Origin: JBKHYJ01 sp046565505
GTDB lineage: Bacteria > Acidobacteriota > Blastocatellia > UBA7656
Direction of reading: 5' to 3'
Length of the DNA stretch: 39,314 nucleotides
NCBI GenBank assembly: GCA_046565505.1
Contig: JBKHYJ010000075.1
Span: 1 to 39,314 of the forward strand
This document shows, one piece after another, positions 33,101-39,314 of this stretch. Below the pieces are notes generated by a model. It saw nothing but the letters and a program-made list of their open reading frames with translations, was not told the DNA's origin and made no database searches. Positions within the stretch are counted from its first letter, which is position 1. Each line of letters opens with the position of its first letter. The translations under genes were made by a program, and so were the position numbers.

Positions 33101-34498
33101 GGCGTGTCGCTCGACCGCGTGGTGTTCGTCGGCGAGGGGACGAGCGTCACCCTGGAAGGCACAATCTCGCGCGAGGGCGGGGCCAAGTCTAACCTCACCG
33201 TCAATGGCGAGGTCAACCTGCGGCTGCTGTCGTCGTTCACGCAGACGCTATTCACGACGGGCGTCGCGCACGTTGACGCCTCGATAGTCGGCTCGCTCGC
33301 CTCGCCTCAGTTATTGGGCGTCGTGACGCTCAGAGACATAGGAGTGCGCGTCGTGGACTTCCCGCTCTCGGTGGCGCGCGGCAACGGGCGCGTGAGGTTC
33401 ACGGCGAACCAGGCGGTGGTCGAGAACTTCCGCGCGTCCGCGCCGGGCGGCGGCAGCATAGTAGTGACGGGCGGCGCGGCCCTGGCCGGCCTCGTCCCCG
33501 AGCGGTGGCGCGTCGAAGTCAGGGCCGATCAGGTCGGGGTCGAGTACCCCCGCGACACCCAGACCGTAATCGACGCGCAACTGGCGCTGCAAGGCAACCG
33601 CAGGCTCCAGATCGTGACGGGCAACGTCGAGGTGCGCAGGGCCTCTTACACTCGCGACATCTCGCTTGACGAGCTGATTACGGGCGGGCCATTCTCCGAG
33701 GAGTTCTTCGCGGTTGGCCCCGGCAGCGGCGGCGGGGGCGGGGGCATAGCCGGCCTGCCGACGACGCTCGACATACGCATAACGGCGGACAACACGCTCG
33801 TCGTGAAGAATAACCTCGCGGACGCGGTCGGCAACGCTTACCTCACGGTCCGCGGCTCGGTCGATGAGCCTGCCATCTCTGGCCGCGTGCAGTTGACGCG
33901 GGGCACGCTGGAGTTCCGCAGGGGCAGGTTCGAGATTTCGCGCGGCCTGATAACGCTGCCCGGGCGCAGGGGGGCCGACCCCGTGGTCGATTTTCAGTCC
34001 GAAGCGGACATAAGCGGCTACCATGTGACGGTCGCTTTCAGCGGCCCGCTGCCGAGGTTGCAGACGACGGTCCGGTCGGACCCGGAGCTGCCGGAAACGG
34101 ACATCATTTCGCTCGTGCTGACGGGCAACGTCTCGGCCGACAGGACCGTGACGGCCTCGGTTACGCAGACGGGGTTGGGGCTGGCCCAATCGCTGCTTTC
34201 GGCGTCGCTGTCGGAGCAACTCGAACGCGGCACGCAGCGGCTGTTCGGGTTGAGCCGCTTCTCCATAGACCCGCTGCTCGTCGGCCGCGGGAGCGACCCG
34301 ACGGCGAGGATCACGATAGGCCAGCGCATCACGAAAGATTTGACCGTCACCTACTCACAGAACCTTACTTCAGGCCCATCGGGCATAGACCGCGTCGTGC
34401 TGGTCGAATACAGAATCAGCAACCGCTTCTCGGTCGTCGGCTACCGCAACGAGCGCGGCGAGCTCGGGTTCGACGTCCGGTTGAGAAAACGGTTCTGA
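30128..34498 (+). CDS. tamB: TamB-like translocation and assembly module protein
   Basis: A 1456-residue protein of the TamB/AsmA-like family, which spans the periplasm and helps lipid transport or outer-membrane protein assembly. One N-terminal membrane helix (residues 5-27, LLVGAISVLSLILILIAAA), then an AsmA-like start (VGIRAEIGSTHIEIRGY, ITQVEVKHPEIWVSYDEQG). Long beta-repeat regions follow; residues about 306-408 are three 34-35-residue tandem repeats. The C-terminal part from about 1080 is the DUF490/TamB domain, ending in YRISNRFSVVGYRNERGELG and VRLRKRF. Start ATG 30128; no clear Shine-Dalgarno. First gene of a three-gene operon with the BamA-like and SurA-like genes, which strengthens the assignment. 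Confidence 0.88.
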   Translation: MRRKLLVGAISVLSLILILIAAAVFFIRSGRLDLFLQNQVVAALAEVGIRAEIGSTHIEIRGYRVSLDNMKLYSGDSQKPFGTVDSLEAQFSVASYLRREINITQVEVKHPEIWVSYDEQGRSNLADIHATAAEKEKEGAVTFLTANVEVTGGVLHYEDLSRKASAYVPDLSVKFKPREAAALRDEINHQLAITFDKANATYDGRKIDNIRSSLEANVLYLEGKPEDQRAEVTRFELESDLGKASASGRVESFAPFRYATGDGGLELDANLQEIARVFMPDTPARGGAKFKGSVNGAGDDYHVKGALSSDSVAAAGVSVSGLSVQTGVDGRGLDYHATGDIESGSVTAEGFRVAGIRLKTDVNGKGAEYSATADLSSGAITGRDLAVSSVRLNNATVKGRGDNFDLAGGLNVASLKSGRVTVSGLRGRLSADRDRVSLDQFTAGALGGNVSGSATIAYAGGSSRVDVQFKSIDLDQAAALASAKDVKVRGTASGSARLAFPGVSYQAATGRIDATFNASASPPQSAEETLPATGQVSLVATGRGFDVERAFVRSAASEISVAGSVGWNGAGGLNVSFKSQDMAEVQRVIDAFGLIPDDVKDQYEITLAGAGEFTGRVEGKLASPDLTGHLTLSSIQSHNEEVGSFEGDLSYSPSAVKVTGASLARPDGSRADFSLNAPLVGKDNISIKANVQNFDLATIARTVSSSLGDFVGRGTVNGTVDLKGLPGPRTIEGTASLSLSAGEFNLPGDEESGEDARKISVPEFAGNITIANSVLAVENLRMRVGGSDIAGRGSFNLDTYAYSVDAEGKNIDLATVADAVHENLNVTGTADLKVVGQGKWGNKDDWSDANLNATIQGKNVAFNGRDLGDAKVVAFTDNGLLKVEATGNVLDQTRTLAATIDLRDRKNYPVNAGVEFTDADIGPYLSLIAPELAGISGRATGTIKVSGPLLDTDRIQAVANLSKLEFGGAISETRRYTITNQGDIVVTASPQGVSLDRVVFVGEGTSVTLEGTISREGGAKSNLTVNGEVNLRLLSSFTQTLFTTGVAHVDASIVGSLASPQLLGVVTLRDIGVRVVDFPLSVARGNGRVRFTANQAVVENFRASAPGGGSIVVTGGAALAGLVPERWRVEVRADQVGVEYPRDTQTVIDAQLALQGNRRLQIVTGNVEVRRASYTRDISLDELITGGPFSEEFFAVGPGSGGGGGGIAGLPTTLDIRITADNTLVVKNNLADAVGNAYLTVRGSVDEPAISGRVQLTRGTLEFRRGRFEISRGLITLPGRRGADPVVDFQSEADISGYHVTVAFSGPLPRLQTTVRSDPELPETDIISLVLTGNVSADRTVTASVTQTGLGLAQSLLSASLSEQLERGTQRLFGLSRFSIDPLLVGRGSDPTARITIGQRITKDLTVTYSQNLTSGPSGIDRVVLVEYRISNRFSVVGYRNERGELGFDVRLRKRF
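31043..31351 (+). repeat. Coding tandem repeats in the TamB-like gene
   Basis: Three protein repeats of 34, 34 and 35 residues (306-339, 340-373, 374-408). Shared pattern: (D/A)(L/I)xSGxVTAxGxxVSGxRL, then GxGxxYxATG. A half repeat precedes (GSVNGAGDDYHVKG) and a diverged one follows. They are DNA-diverged, so an old duplication. Confidence 0.65.
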
Positions 34499-34510
34499 TT
34501 AAAAAGAGAA

Positions 34511-34530
34511 AGGCGAGAGGCGAGAGGCGA
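34511..34530 (+). repeat. 7-bp tandem repeat at the BamA-like ribosome binding site
   Basis: Nearly three copies of AGGCGAG (34511-34517, 34518-34524, and 34525-34530 partial) lie directly before the GTG start at 34533. The AGAGG within it would be the Shine-Dalgarno sequence, at about five bases spacing. Copy-number change would alter the distance or number of binding sites. Confidence 0.6.
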
Positions 34531-34532
34531 AA

Positions 34533-37475
34533 GTGAAAAAAGGGGTCAGGGGTACGCCGGTTTCGCGTCCGGCCAGCTATAGATTCAGTGCGGCGCTCGT
34601 GCGAACATTCTTGTCATTCGCCATTTGCCTCATGCCTTTGGCGCACGCGGCCGGGCAGACGGGCGATTTCCTCGGCAGGCGCGTGGCGAGCGTCGATGTC
34701 GTAATAGAGGGCCTGCCGGGCAGCACCGTGGCCGAGATGCGTTCGCTGCTGGACGTCGCCGCGGGCCAGGACTACTCCCCGGTTCGTATTCACGATTCGC
34801 TCGTCAGGCTGTACCGCTCCGGGCTCATATCCGGCGCGCGCGTGGAAGCGACAGCGGCGGGCGGGGACGGCGTGGCCCTCCGCTTCGTCGTCAGGCCGCA
34901 GGCGCGCATAGAGAGCGTGGTGTTTGAAGGGGCGACGGGCATCCCCGTAGCCGAACTCAGGGCGCGGCTCAACGAGCTTGACCCCGGCGAGCGGCTCTTG
35001 ACCGGCGCGGTCACGCGCGGGCAAGCCGACCTGTTGGCGTACTACTCTGCGCGCGGCTTTTACAAGGCGTCCGTCACGCCGAGCGTGCGGCTCGACCCGA
35101 CCGGAACGCGCGCGACCGTCGCCTTCGCCATCACGCCGGGCGAGCAGGCCCGCGTGTCGAGCTTCAACCTTAATATAGAAGGCGCGAAGATAGATTTGTC
35201 CAAGGCCCCTCACCCCGTGGTCGAGGGGCAGCCATTCACACAGGCCGCCGTTCAAGACATGATCGACCACCTCAGGGACGCCTACCTGGCGCAGGATTAC
35301 CTGTCCGTGCGCGTCAGGCAGAGCATCACGCCCGACGTGAATAACAACGTGGTGGCAGTCGCCATCAACGTCCGGTCGGGGCCGAAGGTCGCGGTCGAAG
35401 TCGAGGGCCTAGAACTCAGCGAGAAGGAAAAGAGGAGCACGCTGCCGTTTTACAGGCAGGGGTCCGTTGACGAGTTCAGCCTCGAAGAGGGCCGCCGCCG
35501 CTTGCAGGATTACGCCCAGCGCCGCGGCTACTTCTTCGCGCAGGTCAACCGGCCCGACCCGCCCGCCCTGTCTGCGCCGACCGCGCGGCTTGTCTACGTG
35601 GTTGACACGGGCCGCCGCTACCGCCTGTCGAACATAGAGATCGAAGGGCTGGACGCCATCCCACATCAGACCCTCGAAGAGGAGATGAAGACGAAAGAGA
35701 AGTCGGCGATCCCGCTGCCGCTGGTCGGCAACTCTCGCGGCATCACGAGCGACGACATGCTGCGCCAGGACGCGAACCTCGTGCTCAAGCGGTTGAGGGA
35801 GATCGGCTACCGCAGGGCGCATGTGGACGTGAGGCGCGGCGTGTCGCCCCGCGGCGAGGACCTGATAATCACCTTCGACGTTCAGCAGGGGCCGCGCACT
35901 TACGTGGAAGAGGTCGGCATACGCGGCAACAACGTGTTCACGACGGATGAGCTGCGGCAGAGCCTCTCCATAAAGACGGCCGAGCCGCTGCTGGCGTCGG
36001 CCGTGAGCCAGAATACGGACCAGTTGCTTGCCGCCTATAACAAGCGGGGGTACGCGTCGGCGGAAGTCGCGACGGAGCTCGTCGAGCTGGGCAGCTTCGA
36101 CGGGCAGGACCGCGTGAGGCTGGTCTTCGACGTGAGGGAGAACAACCGCGTCAGGATTCGCAACGTCGCGACGCGGGGCACGTCGCACACGGACCCGGGG
36201 AGGCTCGAGCGCGACTTCTACATGTTCAAGGCGGGCGAGTGGCTTCGCACGGACGAGATACAGGAGACCGAGCGGCAGTTGTATGACACGAACGCCTTCA
36301 CGTCCGTAAACATAACCTCGGAGCCGGTCGGGCAGACGGCCAATGGCGTCGAAGAGCGCGAGGTGATGGTCAATCTTCTGGAAGCCAAGCGCCGCGACTT
36401 GATCTTCGGGTTCGGCTACCAGACGAATAACGCGGCGAGGTCCGTGCCGGGACTCGGATTTCTGAACGGGCTGCGCGGGCTCGTGCAACTGACCGACAGC
36501 AATATGTTCGGCAAGCTGTACACGGGCAGCACCCAACTGCGCGTGTCGCGGACGGAGCTGTTCAGCCAGGTGTCGTTCCAGAACCCGCGCCCGTTCGGGA
36601 CAGAGTTCCCGACGCTGATCTCACTGTTCGCCCGCAGGCTCGCAGAGAAAAGCTTTCGCACGGACCGCTACACCGCCGTCGTCCAGAGCGAGCGCCGGCT
36701 GTCGGACGAATTCATCGTTTACGCCAGCTACAACTTTGAAATAATCAATAACGACCTGCCGCCGGACTTCCCGGAAGAGGAGTTGCAGCGCAACGCGCGG
36801 TCGGTCAGGCTCGGGCGAATCGGCCCGAGCTTCATCAGAGACACGCGCGACAATAAGTTCGACCCCACGACGGGCACGCAGACGCTCGGGAGCTTCTATT
36901 TCGCTTCGAGCTTCCTGGGGGGCAACGAGGCGTTCGTGAAGTTGTTGCTGGAACACAACCGCTATTACCCGATCCGGAAATTCCGTGACACCGTCTACAC
37001 GGTGTCGGGGCGGCTGGGGCTCGCGACGCCGCTCGGGGGCAAGCAGAGCTTGCCGATTTCCGAGAGGTTCTTCGCGGGGGGCGCGCGCGATTTGCGCGGC
37101 TTCGGGTTCGAGGAGGCCGGGCCCCACACCTTCGTCAGGGAGCGCGACTCGAAGGGCGACGTGAAGCTCGACAGCAACGGCAACGAGATTTTCATATTGA
37201 ACCCGTTCGGCGGGAACGCGGTCATAGTGATAAACAACGAGCTGAGGTTCCCGATCTGGAAATCGCTGGGCGGGCAGGTATTCTCCGACACCGGCAACGT
37301 GTTCACGAAAGTGCGCGACTTCCGGCCCGGGCGGCTGACTCAGACGTTCGGCTTCGGGTTCAGGGTGAAGACGCCTGTGGGGCCGATCCGCTTCGACCTG
37401 GGGTGGCTGGTGCTCAACAGGCCCGCGGACGTGGCCGGCTTCCACCGCCACTTCACGCTCGGGCAGACCTTCTAA
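34533..37475 (+). CDS. BamA/TamA-like outer-membrane assembly protein with seven POTRA domains
   Basis: A 980-residue Omp85 protein. A signal peptide ends near residue 42 (LSFAICLMPLAHAAGQ). I count seven POTRA units, opening near VASVDVVIEG, RIESVVFEGA, VSSFNLNIEG, VAVEVEGLEL, LSNIEIEGLD, VEEVGIRGNN and IRNVATRGTS. The beta-barrel starts near residue 620 (DLIFGFGYQTNN) and carries the lid-lock motif as RDLRGFGFEE near 850. The chain ends in FTLGQTF with the terminal Phe of outer-membrane proteins. E. coli BamA has five POTRA domains and TamA three, so this is neither by count. GTG start at 34533; 34 bp after the TamB-like gene. Confidence 0.93.
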   Translation: MKKGVRGTPVSRPASYRFSAALVRTFLSFAICLMPLAHAAGQTGDFLGRRVASVDVVIEGLPGSTVAEMRSLLDVAAGQDYSPVRIHDSLVRLYRSGLISGARVEATAAGGDGVALRFVVRPQARIESVVFEGATGIPVAELRARLNELDPGERLLTGAVTRGQADLLAYYSARGFYKASVTPSVRLDPTGTRATVAFAITPGEQARVSSFNLNIEGAKIDLSKAPHPVVEGQPFTQAAVQDMIDHLRDAYLAQDYLSVRVRQSITPDVNNNVVAVAINVRSGPKVAVEVEGLELSEKEKRSTLPFYRQGSVDEFSLEEGRRRLQDYAQRRGYFFAQVNRPDPPALSAPTARLVYVVDTGRRYRLSNIEIEGLDAIPHQTLEEEMKTKEKSAIPLPLVGNSRGITSDDMLRQDANLVLKRLREIGYRRAHVDVRRGVSPRGEDLIITFDVQQGPRTYVEEVGIRGNNVFTTDELRQSLSIKTAEPLLASAVSQNTDQLLAAYNKRGYASAEVATELVELGSFDGQDRVRLVFDVRENNRVRIRNVATRGTSHTDPGRLERDFYMFKAGEWLRTDEIQETERQLYDTNAFTSVNITSEPVGQTANGVEEREVMVNLLEAKRRDLIFGFGYQTNNAARSVPGLGFLNGLRGLVQLTDSNMFGKLYTGSTQLRVSRTELFSQVSFQNPRPFGTEFPTLISLFARRLAEKSFRTDRYTAVVQSERRLSDEFIVYASYNFEIINNDLPPDFPEEELQRNARSVRLGRIGPSFIRDTRDNKFDPTTGTQTLGSFYFASSFLGGNEAFVKLLLEHNRYYPIRKFRDTVYTVSGRLGLATPLGGKQSLPISERFFAGGARDLRGFGFEEAGPHTFVRERDSKGDVKLDSNGNEIFILNPFGGNAVIVINNELRFPIWKSLGGQVFSDTGNVFTKVRDFRPGRLTQTFGFGFRVKTPVGPIRFDLGWLVLNRPADVAGFHRHFTLGQTF

Positions 37476-37492
37476 CGGGTGAGGGGTCAAGT

Positions 37493-38230
37493 ATGAAGCA
37501 TGAATTTCTTATGGGCTACGCGCGCCGCCGGACCAGGCCGATGTCGGGATTGCGGTTGATTCGGCCATTTGCCATCTGCCTGGCGGCTCTCGGCCTCTCG
37601 GGGGCCCTCTGCTTTACCGCGCATGCGCAGGCGGTGGTCGACCAGATAGTGACGCTTGTGAACGACGACATCATCACGAGGACGGACTTGCTCTGGAGCC
37701 TCGCCCTGGACCCGAAGGCCCCGAGCCCGGCCGGCCATGTCAGCCCGGACCTGCTCAATCAGAAACTTGACGCGATGATCGACCAGCGGCTGATCCGGCA
37801 GGAGGCGGGCCGCGTGCCCGCCGCCGACATTTCGCAGGACGAGATCAACCAGCGGCGGACGGCGCTGATAAAGCAATTCAATTCGGAAGCGGTGTTCCGC
37901 CAGCGCGTCGAGGCGGTCGGGCTGACCCCGCAAAAAATAGACGACTTGATTCGGGAGATGGTCCTGATCGAGCGGTTCGTCGAATTCAGATTCCGCTCCT
38001 TCGTCCTCGTCACGGAGCAAGACATTCAGCGTTACTACGACGAGAAGCTGGCCCCGCAGATCCGCGACGCGGGCCAGGTCCCCCCCTCGCTCGACCAGGC
38101 CATCGAGGGCGTCACCGTGCGCGAAAAGATCAACGCCATTCTGAAACAAGAAAAGATCAATGAAGAAATAGACCGCTGGCTGACCGCCTCGCGCCAGCGC
38201 GCGGACATCGTGCAACTGGCCGAATTGTGA
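37493..38230 (+). CDS. SurA-like periplasmic chaperone without PPIase domain
   Basis: A 245-residue exported protein. Signal peptide about residues 22-45 (FAICLAALGLSGALCFTAHA). The mature start VVDQIVTLVNDDIITRTDLL is the classic SurA/PpiC N-terminal domain, followed by the helices LLNQKLDAMIDQRLIRQEA and IQRYYDEK of the chaperone core. No parvulin-type rotamase domain is visible before the C-terminal helix INEEIDRWLTASRQRADI. Start ATG 37493 with GAGGGG six bases upstream, and 17 bp after the BamA-like gene; an in-frame upstream start would overlap the BamA-like gene. Likely escorts outer-membrane proteins to the adjacent BamA. Confidence 0.85.
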   Translation: MKHEFLMGYARRRTRPMSGLRLIRPFAICLAALGLSGALCFTAHAQAVVDQIVTLVNDDIITRTDLLWSLALDPKAPSPAGHVSPDLLNQKLDAMIDQRLIRQEAGRVPAADISQDEINQRRTALIKQFNSEAVFRQRVEAVGLTPQKIDDLIREMVLIERFVEFRFRSFVLVTEQDIQRYYDEKLAPQIRDAGQVPPSLDQAIEGVTVREKINAILKQEKINEEIDRWLTASRQRADIVQLAEL

Positions 38231-38271
38231 GAGCCGCATAGGCCGCCGCGCTCAGAACGACTAAATCCGTC

Positions 38272-39314
38272 TCACCGCGCGGCGTCAGGACGCTCGACGC
38301 GTAGCAACACGACTTCGTAAGTGAACGCCTCGACCTTGAACTCTTCGCTCACCTCATAGCCGCGACTCTTGAAAGCGCCCTCCACCTCTTCCTGCGCCTC
38401 GGGCGCGTATTTCATAAAGGCTACGCGGAACCTATCGCCTTCGGCCTCCGCGTAATCATTCACCCATGCGGCCCGGAGCCCTTTACCGTCCGTCCGCTCC
38501 AGGTAGAAATTAAGCGTGCTAGCGATGTTGTAGTTGTCCGTATAAATCTTAGTGAACCCGCCGCCCGCCGCCTCAAGCCCGGCGAGGCGTTGGACTATAG
38601 GCTCGTAGGCGACCATGTCCCTGTGGGTCATCTGCACGGCCCCCGACAGGGCGCACCAGCCGAATAATAGAAGGGCGATTGTGAGTCTGAGCCAGGAGGG
38701 GTCGAGCTTCATACAGGCGATGGCCAGCATCATCATAAACGGCGGGGCGGATATTATAAGGTATCGCGGGGCCCAGATCGATTGCGGCAGCGCCTGGCTC
38801 GCCCAGAATGAGATCACCGCGGGCAAAAACGATAACATTGCCAGCCACCAGAGTGTGACCGATTGCGACTTGCCCCTCGCACTCCTCACCGCTTGCCAGC
38901 CCCACGCCAGCACGGGAAAACTGAACAGCAGGGCCAGCTTCGGGAATACGCTCACCATCCTGTCGAAAGTCGCGCCGAAATATTTCCAACGCTCCTCCAG
39001 CCCTCCGGCGAGCATCACAAAGTAGGAGCTGAAATGCTCGAAGTCAGGCGGCCTGTTCCACCCGAGATTCCCTGCCAACCCGCCCTTTTTTATGGCGGCC
39101 TGGCTCGCGGCGTACGCCCACGGGATAAAACAGGCGGCGAGCGCGGCAACCGCGAAACAGAATGCCGGGAGCTTGGTGCGTCCCCAGAGCAGCAGCGCGA
39201 GGAACTCCACGCCGACCACCAGCCACCCGTAGTAGTGTGTGTAGACGAGCAGGAGGTTAGCGGCCAGCAGGGCGGCGTGGGCCGCAGGGGTAGGGGCGGC
39301 GGAGTTGAGGAGGC
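38272..39314 (-). CDS. GT39/ArnT-like membrane glycosyltransferase, partial
   Basis: The C-terminal 347 residues of a polytopic membrane protein that runs off the right edge of the window, so its start is not seen. Before the first start-like codon at 39219 the frame stays open and reads VYTHYYGW, a motif common in dolichyl-phosphate-mannose-type (GT39/ArnT-like) transferases. Six or so membrane helices follow (for example LALLFSFPVLAWGWQAV and LTIALLLFGWCALSGAV), then a soluble C-terminal domain from about 38590 (GFTKIYTDNYNIASTLNFYL). It is convergent with the SurA-like gene. Sugar donor and acceptor are unknown. Confidence 0.8.
   Translation of the reverse strand, partial: LLNSAAPTPAAHAALLAANLLLVYTHYYGWLVVGVEFLALLLWGRTKLPAFCFAVAALAACFIPWAYAASQAAIKKGGLAGNLGWNRPPDFEHFSSYFVMLAGGLEERWKYFGATFDRMVSVFPKLALLFSFPVLAWGWQAVRSARGKSQSVTLWWLAMLSFLPAVISFWASQALPQSIWAPRYLIISAPPFMMMLAIACMKLDPSWLRLTIALLLFGWCALSGAVQMTHRDMVAYEPIVQRLAGLEAAGGGFTKIYTDNYNIASTLNFYLERTDGKGLRAAWVNDYAEAEGDRFRVAFMKYAPEAQEEVEGAFKSRGYEVSEEFKVEAFTYEVVLLRVERPDAAR

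Noticed and set aside
35409..36536. 375-residue minus-strand frame opposite the BamA-like gene
   Set aside because: Antisense shadow of POTRA-coding sequence; no start context and biased composition.

Overview
The window is a high-GC bacterial chromosome fragment, most likely from an acidobacterium near the class Blastocatellia. The evidence is a VWFA-related protein of the acidobacterial type, a PhoB-type winged-helix protein fused through one membrane helix to a TolB/PD40 beta-propeller, a truncated ECF-like sigma factor next to a small CxxC/HTH-like protein, and an outer-membrane assembly operon. Species-level assignment is not possible from the sequence alone.

Region 1 (about 1-4750) has lower GC and different base use from the rest and does not look like ordinary chromosome. 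It holds a run of small unrelated genes separated by imperfect palindromes bounded by RYYYAAC and GTTRRRY-like core sites. Five of these are 91-93 bp long and two weaker ones are 59 and 78 bp. I read this as an integron gene-cassette array without a visible integrase (CALIN-like, or the distal part of a chromosomal integron whose intI lies left of the window). The cassettes carry a DUF1990 protein, a reverse-oriented membrane/coiled-coil protein beside a 64-bp IS256-type inverted-repeat remnant, a broken small exported protein, an exported DUF3558-like protein and an exported amidohydrolase.

Region 2 (4846-14835) holds a cupin, a PDZ protein, a very large secreted glycoamylase/GH144-like protein, an orphan type II thioesterase, a 400-bp hairpin-rich intergenic stretch, and a regulatory group (sigma-like protein, small HTH-like protein, winged-helix/PD40 regulator, small Cys-tail protein).

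Region 3 (15093-30000) is mostly housekeeping: asnS, a small membrane protein, rho (short form), recQ, a two-gene epimerase/glycosyltransferase operon, hemW, the VWFA protein, threonine aldolase, cmk, and riboflavin genes ribE and ribBA. The cyclohydrolase half of RibBA has lost two of its three zinc cysteines.

Region 4 (30128-38230) is a tight operon for outer-membrane protein biogenesis: a TamB-like protein, a BamA/TamA-like protein with seven POTRA domains by my count, and a SurA-like chaperone without a recognisable PPIase domain. The window closes inside a GT39/ArnT-like membrane glycosyltransferase on the opposite strand. No tRNA, rRNA, CRISPR array, intact transposase or integrase was seen.
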